A stretch of 64,000 nt of DNA, from positions 4,836,001 to 4,900,000 of the forward strand of contig NZ_CP032698.1 of assembly GCF_003627815.1 (NCBI RefSeq), given 5' to 3'. The notes under the pieces were generated by a model. It ran no database searches. It saw only the letters and a list, made by a program, of their open reading frames with translations, and was not told where the DNA came from. Made by a program: the position numbers and the translations under genes. The stretch's first letter is position 1. Every line of letters starts with the position of its first letter. This DNA comes from Streptomyces hundungensis. GTDB taxonomy: Bacteria > Actinomycetota > Actinomycetes > Streptomycetales > Streptomycetaceae. Below are positions 17,074 through 26,198 of this stretch, one piece after another.

Positions 17074-17925
17074 ATGACCGACCAGTACGTCCTCACGCTT
17101 TCCTGCCCGGACAAACAGGGCATCGTGCATGCCGTGTCGAGCTATCTGTTCATCACGGGTTGCAACATCGAGGACAGTCAGCAGTTCGGCGACCGCGACA
17201 CCGGTCTCTTCTTCATGCGGGTCCACTTCTCGGCCGAGGCCCCGGTCACCGTCGACAAGCTGCGCGCCAGCTTCGCGGCCGTCGGCGACGCCTTCCAGAT
17301 GGAGTGGGGGATCCACCGCCCCGAGGAGCGGATGCGGATCGTCCTGATGGTGTCGAAGTTCGGGCACTGCCTGAACGACCTGCTCTTCCGCGCCCGCTCC
17401 GGCGCGCTGCCGGTGGAGATCGCGGCGGTCGTCTCCAACCACACCGACTTCGCCGAGCTCGTCGCCTCCTACGGCGTGCCCTTCCACCACATCCCGGTCA
17501 CCAAGGACACCAAGGCCGCGGCCGAGGCGCGTCTGGTGGAGCTGGTGCGCGAGGAGCGGGTCGAACTCGTGGTCCTCGCCCGCTACATGCAGGTGCTCTC
17601 GGACGATCTGTGCAAGGAACTCAGCGGCCGGATCATCAACATCCACCACTCGTTCCTGCCGAGCTTCAAGGGCGCCAAGCCCTACCACCAGGCACATGCG
17701 CGCGGAGTGAAGCTGATCGGCGCGACCGCCCACTACGTGACGGCCGACCTCGACGAGGGGCCGATCATCGAGCAGGAGGTGAAGCGCGTCGGCCACGCCG
17801 TCACGCCCACCCAGCTCGTCGCGATCGGCCGGGACGTCGAATGCCAGGCGCTCGCCCGGGCCGTCAAGTGGCACGCCGAGCACCGCATCCTGCTCAACGG
17901 CCGCCGTACGGTCGTCTTCGCCTAG
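17074..17925 (+). CDS. purU: Formyltetrahydrofolate deformylase
   Basis: 283 aa, the normal PurU length. Hydrolyses 10-formyl-THF to formate and THF, balancing one-carbon pools and feeding PurT where present. Residues 1-80 are an ACT domain (VLTLSCPDKQGIVHAVSSYL). Residues 88-283 are the formyltransferase fold with SKFGHCLNDLL, NHTDF, INIHHSFLPSFKGAKPY (catalytic His) and HYVTADLDEGPIIEQE (catalytic Asp). ATG 17074 is fixed by the conserved N-terminus; a ribosome site is not obvious. Confidence 0.93.
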   Translation: MTDQYVLTLSCPDKQGIVHAVSSYLFITGCNIEDSQQFGDRDTGLFFMRVHFSAEAPVTVDKLRASFAAVGDAFQMEWGIHRPEERMRIVLMVSKFGHCLNDLLFRARSGALPVEIAAVVSNHTDFAELVASYGVPFHHIPVTKDTKAAAEARLVELVREERVELVVLARYMQVLSDDLCKELSGRIINIHHSFLPSFKGAKPYHQAHARGVKLIGATAHYVTADLDEGPIIEQEVKRVGHAVTPTQLVAIGRDVECQALARAVKWHAEHRILLNGRRTVVFA

Positions 17926-17973
17926 CTGCCGCCGAGCCGCCCGGGCCCCCTGCCCAGCCCCTGCGCCCCGCTC

Positions 17974-19383
17974 TCAGAGCCGGCTCAGGGAGGCGGCCGC
18001 GAACAGGACGTCACTGATGGCCTCGCGGTCGCCGAGCTGGCCCACGGCCGCCTCCTGCGGCGGGATGTGGCCCGCGGCCAGTCGGCAGAACTCCACGCCG
18101 TCCAGGGCGACATGGGCCACCTCGTGCTCGGGGGAGGCGACGGCGGCCGGGGAGTCCAGCGCGATGAGCCAGTCGCCGCCCCCCACCCCCTCGATCTCCA
18201 GGCGCAGCGAACGCCCCGGGGAGCCCGCGGTGACCAGGCCGCGCGGCGGCGAGGCGAGGCCCGCCCGGCGGCGGTCGGCCAGCGTCGCGGGCAGGCTGCG
18301 GGCCGCCAGGTCGATCATGTCGTGCAGATGCGCCCCGGACGGCGGGGCGTAGGGATAGTCCACCGCCTCGGCGATGTCCCCGGCGTGGATCCAGCACTCG
18401 AAGGCCCGGTCGAGCATCGCGTCCTGCATAGCAAGCGTGAACTCCCCGTACTCCACGGCCAGTTCGGCCACGCCGCGGCCCGCGAACGACACCGTGCGGA
18501 TCAGGGTGTGGGACTGCTCGCGCCAGGGTTCGCGGACCGAGCGGGTCAGCGGGAACTGCCCGGCCCGCCACAGGGCCTCGGTCCGCGCGGTGGGGCCGCC
18601 CGCCGCGTCCTCGGGGTCGAGCGGCACCGGCTCGTCGAGACCGAGCGCGGTCGCCACCAGCGCGTCCACCGCCATCAGATGCCCGATGACCCCGGCGACC
18701 GTCGTGCGGCGCCCGGTGGGCCGCTCCCCCTCGAACCACTTCAGCCGCACCGGGGCGTGCCATTCGGCGTCCCCGAAGTCATTGAGCAGCGCGTCGAGCC
18801 GGGCCGCCTCGGCGTCGTAGGGACTCGCCCAGGAGGGCACCGGGATGCGGGCCGGGCGCCGGCCCAGGCAGTTCTCCAGGACCCGGGCGCGCAGCATCGG
18901 ATCCAGGTCGAGGCTGCGCTCGGCCTGGAGCAGGCCCACCGCGTCGCGCAGCCGCAGCGCCTCGTCGGCGCAGGGCGCGCATTCGGTGAGGTGCGCCTCG
19001 ACGGCGTCGGTCTCCTCGGTGGAGCACGCGGCCAGCGCCCAGGCGCCGAGCAGCGATTTGAGCACGGTGTGCGAGGGCGGCCCCGCGAGGGGCGCCGATT
19101 CCTGCGGTACGGGTTCGGGCACCGGTACTTCCGGCTCTGCCGCCGACGGCGGTTCGGGTTCGGGGGTGGACGGGGGCCCGGCGTCGGGTTCCGGCGCGGG
19201 CACGCCGGGGCGGGCGGGGGCGGGCGGGCCCGCGCCGCCGGCCTCGCGGGGCGCGGGCACGAACGGGCCGCCGCCGTCCCGCTCGCCGGCCGTGAGGTCG
19301 TCGCCGGCCGCCCGCGGCGCCGGTATGCGCGGGGTGTTCTCGTCCTCGGGCACCTGCCCGCCCTGCTCCAGGGGCCCGCTCAC
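17974..19383 (-). CDS. Zinc-finger anti-sigma factor fused to maleylpyruvate isomerase-like domain
   Basis: 469 aa. GTG 19383 overlaps the sigma-factor stop as GTGA, so the pair is coupled. Residues 1-105 are disordered and Pro/Glu-rich. Around residue 130 is an H-x3-C-x2-C motif (HLTECAPC), the ZAS motif of zinc anti-sigma factors. From about 185 onward is a DinB/MDMPI-like four-helix domain (LDALLNDFGDAEWHAPV, GHLMAVDALVATALG, CWIHAGDIAEAV) with a C-terminal SCP2-like part. In related Actinobacteria the anti-sigma motif controls the adjacent sigma factor; a thiol or metal signal through MDMPI is inference. No transmembrane helix, so it is soluble. Confidence 0.8.
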   Translation of the reverse strand: MSGPLEQGGQVPEDENTPRIPAPRAAGDDLTAGERDGGGPFVPAPREAGGAGPPAPARPGVPAPEPDAGPPSTPEPEPPSAAEPEVPVPEPVPQESAPLAGPPSHTVLKSLLGAWALAACSTEETDAVEAHLTECAPCADEALRLRDAVGLLQAERSLDLDPMLRARVLENCLGRRPARIPVPSWASPYDAEAARLDALLNDFGDAEWHAPVRLKWFEGERPTGRRTTVAGVIGHLMAVDALVATALGLDEPVPLDPEDAAGGPTARTEALWRAGQFPLTRSVREPWREQSHTLIRTVSFAGRGVAELAVEYGEFTLAMQDAMLDRAFECWIHAGDIAEAVDYPYAPPSGAHLHDMIDLAARSLPATLADRRRAGLASPPRGLVTAGSPGRSLRLEIEGVGGGDWLIALDSPAAVASPEHEVAHVALDGVEFCRLAAGHIPPQEAAVGQLGDREAISDVLFAAASLSRL

Positions 19384-19961
19384 AGGGCCCGTCCGTAACC
19401 GGGCGGAGCGGCTCCTTCCGGCGGCCGGGTGTTGGCCGAGGAGAGCAGTTGCAGACCGAGCCGCAGGCGGCGGCGCGCCTCGTCCTCGGTGATGCTGAGG
19501 TCGGCGGCGGCCTGGCGGTAGTCGCGCCGCTGGAAGTAGGCCAGCTCCAGGGCGGCCCGCAGGGGGGCGGGCATCGACGTCACGATGTAGTCGGCGCGGG
19601 CCGCCGCCGAGGCCCGGCGCACCTTCAGCTCCAGCTCCTCCGGGGAGCCCCCGCCGCTCTCCGCGTGCGAGGACGCCTCGGCCTGGCGCAGGCGCTGCAC
19701 GGCCTCGCGCTGGGTGAGCTTGGCGACCCAGGACCGCATCGAGCCCTGCTTGGGGTCGTAGGCGTCCGGGTTCTCCCACACGTAGCCGAAGACCTCGCGG
19801 GTGATCTGGTCCGCCGCCCGCTCGTCGCTCAGCACGCGCGCGGCGAGGCCGTGCACCAGCGAGGCGAACCGGTCGTAGAACTCGCCCAGGGCCGCGGCCT
19901 CGCCGCGCGCGAGGCGCTGCTGCATCCGGCGGTCCCACCGAGGTGGTGCGTCCTTCGGCAT
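19380..19961 (-). CDS. Sigma-70 family (ECF-type) RNA polymerase sigma factor
   Basis: 193 aa from ATG 19961, which has GGGGGAG 5 bp upstream (GTG 19973 is in frame but lacks one). Region 2: FYDRFASLVHGLAARVLSD..AADQITREVFGYVWENPDAY..GSMRSWVAKLTQREAVQRLRQ. Region 4: MPAPLRAALELAYFQRRDYRQAAADLSITEDEARRRLRLGL. It directs RNA polymerase to an unknown regulon and is coupled to the downstream anti-sigma gene. It is divergent from a STAS antagonist gene, so the three probably form one signalling group. Confidence 0.88.
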   Translation of the reverse strand: MPKDAPPRWDRRMQQRLARGEAAALGEFYDRFASLVHGLAARVLSDERAADQITREVFGYVWENPDAYDPKQGSMRSWVAKLTQREAVQRLRQAEASSHAESGGGSPEELELKVRRASAAARADYIVTSMPAPLRAALELAYFQRRDYRQAAADLSITEDEARRRLRLGLQLLSSANTRPPEGAAPPGYGRAL

Positions 19962-20172
19962 AGGCTCCCCCACCCTGTCGTTCCCCGCGTGTGCCCCTGT
20001 GCGCCCGTCTCTGCGTACCTACGAATGTAATGCGACGGGCTGACAATGCACGGAGGTTTGCGTCAAGTACGCCCCCGTGAAGCCCCCTGGTGGTAATGGC
20101 CGGGTTTCGCGGGTGCGGGCATGGGCAGCCGCGCATGGCGGGGGCACGGCAGCACAGAGAGGGACCGGTGGC

Positions 20173-20547
20173 GTGACGCTGAGGGTGGACGAGTCCGAGC
20201 AGGGCACGTGGACGGTGCTGCGGATCAGCGGAGAGCTGGATCTGGTCACCGCGCCGCGACTGCGCCGCCAGGTGCACGAGGCGGTCGCCGAGGGCCGCCG
20301 CGATCTGGTCCTGGACCTCTCCGGGGTGCAGTTCTGCGATTCGAGCGGGGTGGGTGTGCTCATCGCGGCCCGCCGGCTGATGCGTTCCTGTCAGGGCCGG
20401 CTGCGGCTGATCCTGCCCGCGCGCGGCGCCCTGGAGGGCAGCCATGTGAACAAGGTGCTCGCCGCGCTCGGTGTGCGCCGTCTCTTCGAGGTGTACGGAG
20501 ATGTGGGTTCGGCCGCCGACGAGTCGGCCGAGCCGCTCTCCGCCTAG
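20173..20547 (+). CDS. STAS-domain anti-sigma factor antagonist
   Basis: 124 aa from GTG 20173, matching the usual SpoIIAA-like length; an in-frame extension upstream is unlikely. Seen: RVDESEQGTWTVLRISGELDLVTAP, VLDLSGVQFCDSSGVGVLIAA (phospho-acceptor Ser in the D-S-S-G loop), and VNKVLAALGVRRLFEVY. It would bind an anti-sigma kinase and be inactivated by phosphorylation at that Ser. The neighbouring anti-sigma gene is the zinc-finger type rather than an HATPase kinase, so the true partner may be elsewhere; the ATPase at 27507 is one candidate. Confidence 0.88.
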   Translation: MTLRVDESEQGTWTVLRISGELDLVTAPRLRRQVHEAVAEGRRDLVLDLSGVQFCDSSGVGVLIAARRLMRSCQGRLRLILPARGALEGSHVNKVLAALGVRRLFEVYGDVGSAADESAEPLSA

Positions 20548-20616
20548 CGCGGACCCCCGGGCCCTCTCCTGGGCGTAAGCCCCGCGCCGAGGTCTTGTGA
20601 GTCGTACGCTCCCGAC

Positions 20617-21147
20617 ATGGACAGCATGGACAGTCCCGAGAGTGCCGCGTACGAACGCCGGGTGGCCGCCCGGTTCGCCTCCTTCGACCAGGACGGCAAC
20701 GGCTGGATCGACCGTGAGGACTTCTCCACGGCCGCCGCCGCCCTGCTCGCCGAGTTCTCCACGACCGCCCGCTGCGACAAGGGGCAGGCCCTGTACGGCG
20801 GCGCGGAGGCGCTGTGGCAGGGCCTGGCCGGGATCGCGGACGTGGACGGCGACCAGCGGGTGACCCGCCAGGAGTTCGTGGGCGGCGCCCTGAAGAGGCT
20901 GCGCGACCGCACCACGGGGTTCACCGAGATCGCCCGGCCGTTCCTGCACGCCGCGTTCGCGGTGGCCGACACCTCCGGCGCCGGCACGGTGTCCGTCTTC
21001 GACGCCGAGCGCGCGCTGCGGGCGCTCGGCGTCTCGCCCGCGGTGGCGGGGGACGTGGCCGCGCGGCTGGACCGGGACGCCGACGGCCGCATCACCGAGG
21101 CGGAGGCGGTGGCCGCCTTCGCGGCCTACTTCACGACGATGCCGTGA
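20617..21147 (+). CDS. EF-hand calcium-binding protein (calerythrin-like)
   Basis: 176 aa, close to the size of calerythrin. Four EF-hand positions: DQDGNGWIDREDF (near 24), DVDGDQRVTRQEF (near 80), a degenerate ADTSGAGTVSVFDAE (near 115) and DRDADGRITEAEA (near 150). The third lacks the usual acidic pattern. It is a cytosolic Ca2+ buffer or sensor. No ribosome site; TACGCT at 20605-20610 is 6 bp before the ATG, which suits leaderless transcription. Confidence 0.88.
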   Translation: MDSMDSPESAAYERRVAARFASFDQDGNGWIDREDFSTAAAALLAEFSTTARCDKGQALYGGAEALWQGLAGIADVDGDQRVTRQEFVGGALKRLRDRTTGFTEIARPFLHAAFAVADTSGAGTVSVFDAERALRALGVSPAVAGDVAARLDRDADGRITEAEAVAAFAAYFTTMP

Positions 21148-21163
21148 GCGCCGGGGCGGCGGC

Positions 21164-22108
21164 TCAGTGCGCGTTCCAGTCGATCAGGGTGCGCAGGGTG
21201 TCCGCGTGGAAGTCGGGGAAGTCCATGGGCACCACGCCCAGATGGGTCCGCTCGCTCAGGCGCGCGGTCAGATAGTTCTGGACGCCGGGCATGATCGCGT
21301 CCGCGTTGACCTTGGGCCAGCCGCCGCCCGCGTAGCTGGTGAAGTTGATGTAGAGCTGGGCGGAGTTCTGGTCGTAGAAGGCGTTGTCGAACTGCTGGGT
21401 GACCTTGGCGGTCTTCTTCGACGGCCAGGACAGGCCCTGGTAGACGTCCTGGAGCTTGATGTACTGGTTGGAGAGGAACCCGTTGTCGCCGCCGGGCCAT
21501 TGCAGCACCGGCCAGTCGTTGTCGAACTGGGCGATCAGCACGATCTTTCCGCGCGCCTCGCCGAGCGTGGGCACCCGGTCGGTCAGCAGGAAGCGGGAGC
21601 GCCAGCCCTTCTGGTCGAGGTAGACGTCGAGGACGTCGGTGAAGTTCGCGCCGACGTCGTTGTTGGTCCCGTTCTCCTTCTTGAGCCGCATCAGCAGGAC
21701 TTCGCCGGGGTGGCTGTCGAGGAAGGCGGCGCTCTGGACGAGCACGTCGCCGAAGGTCATGCCCTGGTAGTACGCGCCGTGGTAGATCCCGAACGCGTCG
21801 CCGAGATGGCCCTGGAGCCCGTTGGCGCGGATGTCGAAGAAGCGGACGCCCTGCTGCAACTGCTGGGTCAGGCCCCAGTTCTGGGTGTGCGACCACTCGG
21901 TGCCGTTGTTCGGGTCGGTGCAGCAGGAGTCGTGGGTGCCGGGGATCGTCATGCGCAGCAGGGAGAGGCTGTCGGGCAGCGCGGCCATCCAGCGGGCGGG
22001 GTCGGCGCTGAGGCGGGTCGCCGCGGTGGCGGGGGCCGCGCCCGGCAGGAGCGCGGTCGCGGACAGGGCGGCGGCGCCCAGTATGAGGTGTCTGCGGGTG
22101 AGTTCCAT
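21164..22108 (-). CDS. Tat-exported phosphatidylinositol-specific phospholipase C-like protein
   Basis: 314 aa. Begins MELTRRHLILGAAALSATALL, a twin-arginine signal, with a cleavage site near A-T-A-A at 30. The mature part is a PI-PLC X-type barrel: TIPGTHDSCC with the first catalytic His, FFDIRAN, and GIYHGAYYQG with the second catalytic His. It probably cleaves a phosphodiester in a lipid or surface glycan outside the cell. AAGGA lies about 8 bp before the ATG. The stop is 16 bp from that of the converging EF-hand gene. Confidence 0.85.
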   Translation of the reverse strand: MELTRRHLILGAAALSATALLPGAAPATAATRLSADPARWMAALPDSLSLLRMTIPGTHDSCCTDPNNGTEWSHTQNWGLTQQLQQGVRFFDIRANGLQGHLGDAFGIYHGAYYQGMTFGDVLVQSAAFLDSHPGEVLLMRLKKENGTNNDVGANFTDVLDVYLDQKGWRSRFLLTDRVPTLGEARGKIVLIAQFDNDWPVLQWPGGDNGFLSNQYIKLQDVYQGLSWPSKKTAKVTQQFDNAFYDQNSAQLYINFTSYAGGGWPKVNADAIMPGVQNYLTARLSERTHLGVVPMDFPDFHADTLRTLIDWNAH

Positions 22109-22145
22109 GCGGTCCGTCCTTGGGGGGAGTGGCAGGGCGCAGGGG

Positions 22146-23681
22146 TCATGCCCCGCCGAACCGCTCCCGCAACTTGTATTTCAGGACCTTGCGCAGCGCC
22201 TCGTTCCTCGGCAGCGCCGCCACGACCTCCAGGCGCTCGGGCACCTTGTGCACCGAGAGCCCCTGTGCGCGCAGGAAGGCGGCGAGCGCACGCAAAGTCA
22301 ACTCGCTTGCACCCGGCGGCTGTTCGACGACGGCGCAGACCAACTCGCCGCGTTCGGCGTCGGGCAGGCCGATCACGGCCACGTCCCCCACCGCGGGATG
22401 GGTGTGGAGCAGGTCCTCGATCTCCTTGGCGGAGATGTTCTCGCCCTTGCGGATGATGATGTCCTTGATCCGCCCGGTCAGGACGAGGTGCCCGGACTCC
22501 TTCACATGCCCCACGTCACCGGTGACGAGGAAGCCCTCCGCGTCGAAGGCGGCCTCGGACTGGGCCCGGTCGAGATAGCCCCGGCACACCGCCTCGCCGC
22601 GCAGCCGCACCTCGCCGTCCAGCCCGGGCGCGACCGCCCGGCCCGCCTCGTCGGTGATGCGGATCTCCATGCCGGGCGGCGGGCACCCCTCGGTGGTGGC
22701 CAGGTTCTCGGCGGTGTCGTCGGGGGAGCCCATGGTGATCATAGGGACTTCCGTCATGCCGTATCCGTGGGTGAGCTGGACGCCCATCTCGCGGACGACC
22801 GCGTGGTAGATCTCGGGTGGCTTCGGGGCGCCGCCGCCCGCGAGCAGCCGCAGGGTGGGGATGACCTTCTCGCCGGGCCGCTTGCGCTGTTCGGCAAGGA
22901 ACATCGAGTAGAAGGCGGTCGACCCGCCGGCCACCGTCACCTTGTGACGCCGGTACTCGGCCAGCGCGTCCGGCAGCGCGAAGTGCTCGAACATCACGGC
23001 GGGGAAGCCGTAAAGGAGCAGCATCACCGTGTAGTCGGGGCCGGCGATGTGGGCGAAGGGGAAGGCCATCGAGCCCACGTCGGCGGCGGTGAGGCGCAGG
23101 GCGTGGGCGAGGCAGGAGCCGCCCGCGATCAGGGAGCGGTCGGTGTGCAGGACGCCCTTGGGATCCGAGGTGGTGCCGGAGGTCCAGTAGACCCACCGCA
23201 CGGACGTGCCGTCGTCCGGGGGCGGCGGCAGCAACCCCGGGTCCCCTTCGGGCAGTTGGCCGTACGCCTCGAAGACGCCCCGGGCGCCCAGCCGATGCGC
23301 AAGCGCGGTGTGGTCGTAGCCGCGCCAGCTCCCCGGCACCGCGAAGAACTCCGCCTTCGACTCGCGCAGCGCGAAGCCCACCTCGCGCTCGCGGTAGTAG
23401 GGGATCACCGGGGACTGGACCGCGCCGAGCCGGGCCAGGGCGAAGGAGAGCACCGCCGTCTCGATCCGGGTGGGCAGCTGCCAGGCCACCACCGTCCCCG
23501 CCCGCACCCCCATGCCGTACAGGCCCGCCGCGACCCGTTCGCAGCGCTCGCGCAGGGCGCCGAAGGTGAGGACGCGGTCGCCCTGGAGCAGGACCGGGCG
23601 GTCCGGGGTGAGCTCGGCGCGGCGCTCGATCAGCTCCCAGAGCGTGCGCGATGAGCCCAGTGCGTGTGCGGTGCCGGTCAT
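22146..23681 (-). CDS. AMP-forming acyl-CoA synthetase (cyclohexanecarboxylate-CoA ligase-like)
   Basis: 511 aa ANL-family ligase: activates a carboxylic acid through an acyl-adenylate to its CoA thioester. Motifs: WTSGTTSDPKGVLHT (P-loop, near 170), GYGMTE (near 300), GFLVTGDVGHV, LTGRIKDIIIRKGENIS (hinge), and a C-terminal Lys in RNEALRKVLKY. It resembles ligases of cyclic or branched acids rather than long-chain FadD, but the substrate cannot be read from sequence. It is divergent from the amidohydrolase operon, with a perfect CTGAC-N5-GTCAG operator just before its start. Confidence 0.85.
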   Translation of the reverse strand: MTGTAHALGSSRTLWELIERRAELTPDRPVLLQGDRVLTFGALRERCERVAAGLYGMGVRAGTVVAWQLPTRIETAVLSFALARLGAVQSPVIPYYREREVGFALRESKAEFFAVPGSWRGYDHTALAHRLGARGVFEAYGQLPEGDPGLLPPPPDDGTSVRWVYWTSGTTSDPKGVLHTDRSLIAGGSCLAHALRLTAADVGSMAFPFAHIAGPDYTVMLLLYGFPAVMFEHFALPDALAEYRRHKVTVAGGSTAFYSMFLAEQRKRPGEKVIPTLRLLAGGGAPKPPEIYHAVVREMGVQLTHGYGMTEVPMITMGSPDDTAENLATTEGCPPPGMEIRITDEAGRAVAPGLDGEVRLRGEAVCRGYLDRAQSEAAFDAEGFLVTGDVGHVKESGHLVLTGRIKDIIIRKGENISAKEIEDLLHTHPAVGDVAVIGLPDAERGELVCAVVEQPPGASELTLRALAAFLRAQGLSVHKVPERLEVVAALPRNEALRKVLKYKLRERFGGA

Positions 23682-23695
23682 GGCGAACCCCCGAA

Positions 23696-23710
23696 CTGAC
23701 GGGCTGTCAG
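23696..23710. promoter_or_regulatory. Regulon operator O1: CTGAC-GGGCT-GTCAG
   Basis: Perfect match to the shared palindrome, 15 bp upstream of the acyl-CoA synthetase ATG on the minus strand. Confidence 0.75.
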
Positions 23711-23739
23711 ATATGGCGGAGAGCGTAGGCCCCCGCTCC

Positions 23740-23768
23740 TTGCTGGTCCAGGGGTGCGCGGCTAGCCT
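23740..23768 (+). promoter_or_regulatory. Likely promoter of amidohydrolase operon
   Basis: TTGCTG, 17-bp spacer, TAGCCT. The -10 ends 5 bp before operator O2, so the predicted start point falls inside that operator. Confidence 0.55.
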
Positions 23769-23773
23769 GCTTT

Positions 23774-23788
23774 CTGACGGGCCATCAG
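23774..23788. promoter_or_regulatory. Regulon operator O2: CTGAC-GGGCC-ATCAG
   Basis: One mismatch to CTGAC-N5-GTCAG. It sits at the expected transcription start, 18 bp before the amidohydrolase ATG. Confidence 0.7.
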
Positions 23789-23806
23789 ATATGCGGAGGG
23801 GACCTC

Positions 23807-25006
23807 ATGACCGAACTGCCGCGGATCGTCAGCGTCGACGACCATGTGATCGAGCCGGCCCACCTCTTCGACGTCTGGCTGCCCGCCAAGTACCGCGAGC
23901 GCGGGCCGCGGCCGCTGACCGCCGGCATCGGCGAACTGGCCTATGTGGCGGGGAAGTACCAGATCACCATGGACCCGGACGGGCCGCCCACGGACTGGTG
24001 GATCTACGAGGACCTGAAGTTCCCGTACAAGCGCAACATCGCCGCCGTCGGCTTCGACCGGGACGAGATGACCCTCGAAGGCATCACCCGCGCCGAGATG
24101 CGGCGCGGCTGCTGGGACCCCAAGGCGCGCCTGGACGACATGGACCTCAACCACGTCGAGGCCTCCCTCTGCTTCCCCACCTTCCCGCGCTTTTGCGGCC
24201 AGACCTTCGCCGAGGCCCACGACAAGGAGGTCGCCCTCGCCTGTGTGCGGGCCTACAACGACTGGATGGTGGAGGAGTGGTGCGGCGACAGCGGCGGCCG
24301 GCTGATCCCGCTGTGCATCGTCCCGCTGTGGGACATCGACCTCGCGGTCGCCGAGATCCGGCGCAACGCCGCGCGCGGGGTGCGCGCGGTGACGTTCTCC
24401 GAGATCCCGACCCACCTCGGCCTGCCGTCCATCCACTGCGGCTACTGGGACCCGTTCTTCGCGGTGTGCCAGGAGACGGAAACCGTGGTCAACATGCACA
24501 TCGGCAGCAGCTCCCAGATGCCCGCCGCCTCCCCCGACGCACCACCCGCCGTGCAGGCCTCGCTCAGCTTCAACAACGCGATGGCCTCGATGATGGACTT
24601 CCTCTTCAGCGGCGTCCTCGTCAAGTTCCCCACCCTCAAACTCGCCTACAGCGAAGGGCAGATGGGCTGGATCCCGTACGCCCTGGAGCGGGCCGACGAC
24701 GTCTGGGAGGAGCACCGCGCCTGGGGCGGGGTCCGCGATCTGATCCCCGAGCCGCCGTCCACGTACTACTACCGGCAGATCTTCTGCTGCTTCTTCCGCG
24801 ACAAGCACGGGGTGGCGTCCCTGGACGTGGTCGGCCGTGACAACGCGACCTTCGAGACGGACTATCCGCACGTCGACTCGACCTTCCCGCACACCAAGGA
24901 GGTCGCCCTCGACCACATGAAGGGCCTCGACGACGAGACGGTCCACAAACTGATGCGGGGCAACGCCATCCGCATGCTCGGCCTCGACCTCGACCGGTCC
25001 CGCTGA
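23807..25006 (+). CDS. Amidohydrolase family 2 (ACMSD-like) protein
   Basis: 399 aa TIM-barrel metal enzyme. Metal-site elements: VDDHVIEPAHLF at the start (D-x-H), VNMHIGSSSQMP near 230, and NATFETDYPHVDSTFPH near 350. Members decarboxylate or hydrolyse ring or side-chain substrates (ACMS decarboxylase, gamma-resorcylate decarboxylase), and homologues often occur in terpenoid and steroid catabolic clusters. GGAGGGG lies 6 bp before the ATG. It is first in an operon with two acyl-CoA dehydrogenase genes, which suggests a role on a CoA-linked or ring-opened intermediate; the exact reaction is unknown. Confidence 0.83.
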   Translation: MTELPRIVSVDDHVIEPAHLFDVWLPAKYRERGPRPLTAGIGELAYVAGKYQITMDPDGPPTDWWIYEDLKFPYKRNIAAVGFDRDEMTLEGITRAEMRRGCWDPKARLDDMDLNHVEASLCFPTFPRFCGQTFAEAHDKEVALACVRAYNDWMVEEWCGDSGGRLIPLCIVPLWDIDLAVAEIRRNAARGVRAVTFSEIPTHLGLPSIHCGYWDPFFAVCQETETVVNMHIGSSSQMPAASPDAPPAVQASLSFNNAMASMMDFLFSGVLVKFPTLKLAYSEGQMGWIPYALERADDVWEEHRAWGGVRDLIPEPPSTYYYRQIFCCFFRDKHGVASLDVVGRDNATFETDYPHVDSTFPHTKEVALDHMKGLDDETVHKLMRGNAIRMLGLDLDRSR

Positions 25007-25034
25007 TGGACCGCGCGCGCGGCGGGGAGCGCCG

Positions 25035-26198
25035 ATGGACCTGACGTACACCGAGGAGGAAGAGGCCTTCCGGGCCGGCCTGCGCACCTGGCTGTCCCGC
25101 GCACTGCCCCAACTCCCGCCCAGACCCGACCCGTTGGACTGGCCGGGACGCCGCGCCTACGACACCACCTGGCAGCGGATGCTGTACGACGCCGGGTACG
25201 CGGGGCTGCACTGGCCCGAGGAGGCCGGGGGCCGGGGCGCCACACCCACCCAGCACCTGATCTTCCTGGAGGAGACCGAGCGGGCGGGCGCGCCCTACGT
25301 GGGCGCCAACTTCGTGGGGCTGCTGCACGCCGGACCCACCATCGCCGCCGAAGGCACCCCCGAGCAGCGGGCCCGCTGGCTGCCACCGGTGCTGCGCGGC
25401 GACGAGATCTGGTGCCAGGGCTTCAGCGAACCGGACGCCGGATCCGATCTGGCGGCGCTGCGCACCCGAGCGGTCCGGGACGGTGACGACTACGTCGTGA
25501 CCGGCTCCAAGATCTGGACCTCGCACGCCGAAGTCGCCGACTGGTGCGAGCTGTTGGTGCGCACGGAGCCCGTCAGCGAGAGCGTCCCCAAGCACCGGGG
25601 CATCACCTGGCTCGCGATGCCGATGGACGCTCCCGGCATCACGGTGCGGCCGCTGCGCACCCTGGCGGGATCGACCGAGTTCGCCGAGGTGTTCCTCGAC
25701 GAGGTGCGCGTCCCGGCCGCCCACCGGGTCGGCGCGGAGAACGACGGCTGGCGGGTCACCATGGTGACGCTCTCCTTCGAACGCGGCACCGCCTTCGTGG
25801 GCGAGGTGGTGGCCTGCCGCCGGACCCTCGCCGAACTCGCGGCGGCGGCCAAGGCCAACGGCCGCTGGGACGACGCCACGGTCAGACGCCAACTGGGCTC
25901 GCTGAACGCCGAGTTCACGGCGCTGTGGCGACTGACGCAGTGGAACGTGAGCGCGGCCGGACGCGGCGGCGGGGTGCCCGGCGTCGGCGGCTCCGTCTTC
26001 AAGCTCCGCTATTCGCACGCCCGCCAGGAGCTGTACGACACCGCCGCCCGGGTGCTGGGCCCCGACTGCCTCGACCTCGACCGCGACTGGACCCTGGACC
26101 GGCTCTCCTCCCTCTCGTACACCATCGCCGCCGGCACCTCGCAGATCCAGCGGAACATCGTCGCCGAGCGCATCCTCGGCCTGCCCAAGGGGCGCTGA
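25035..26198 (+). CDS. Acyl-CoA dehydrogenase, FAD-binding type subunit
   Basis: 387 aa. N-terminal helical domain (DLTYTEEEEAFRAGLRTWL), the mid-strand motif WCQGFSEPDAGSDLAALRT, and the C-terminal FAD/ADP motif GTSQIQRNIVAERILGLP. Introduces a double bond alpha-beta to a CoA thioester with FAD. The next gene starts within its stop codon (TGATG) and encodes a shorter dehydrogenase of a different subtype. This paired arrangement is known from actinobacterial steroid-catabolic alpha2beta2 acyl-CoA dehydrogenases, so the two probably form one enzyme. Confidence 0.88.
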   Translation: MDLTYTEEEEAFRAGLRTWLSRALPQLPPRPDPLDWPGRRAYDTTWQRMLYDAGYAGLHWPEEAGGRGATPTQHLIFLEETERAGAPYVGANFVGLLHAGPTIAAEGTPEQRARWLPPVLRGDEIWCQGFSEPDAGSDLAALRTRAVRDGDDYVVTGSKIWTSHAEVADWCELLVRTEPVSESVPKHRGITWLAMPMDAPGITVRPLRTLAGSTEFAEVFLDEVRVPAAHRVGAENDGWRVTMVTLSFERGTAFVGEVVACRRTLAELAAAAKANGRWDDATVRRQLGSLNAEFTALWRLTQWNVSAAGRGGGVPGVGGSVFKLRYSHARQELYDTAARVLGPDCLDLDRDWTLDRLSSLSYTIAAGTSQIQRNIVAERILGLPKGR

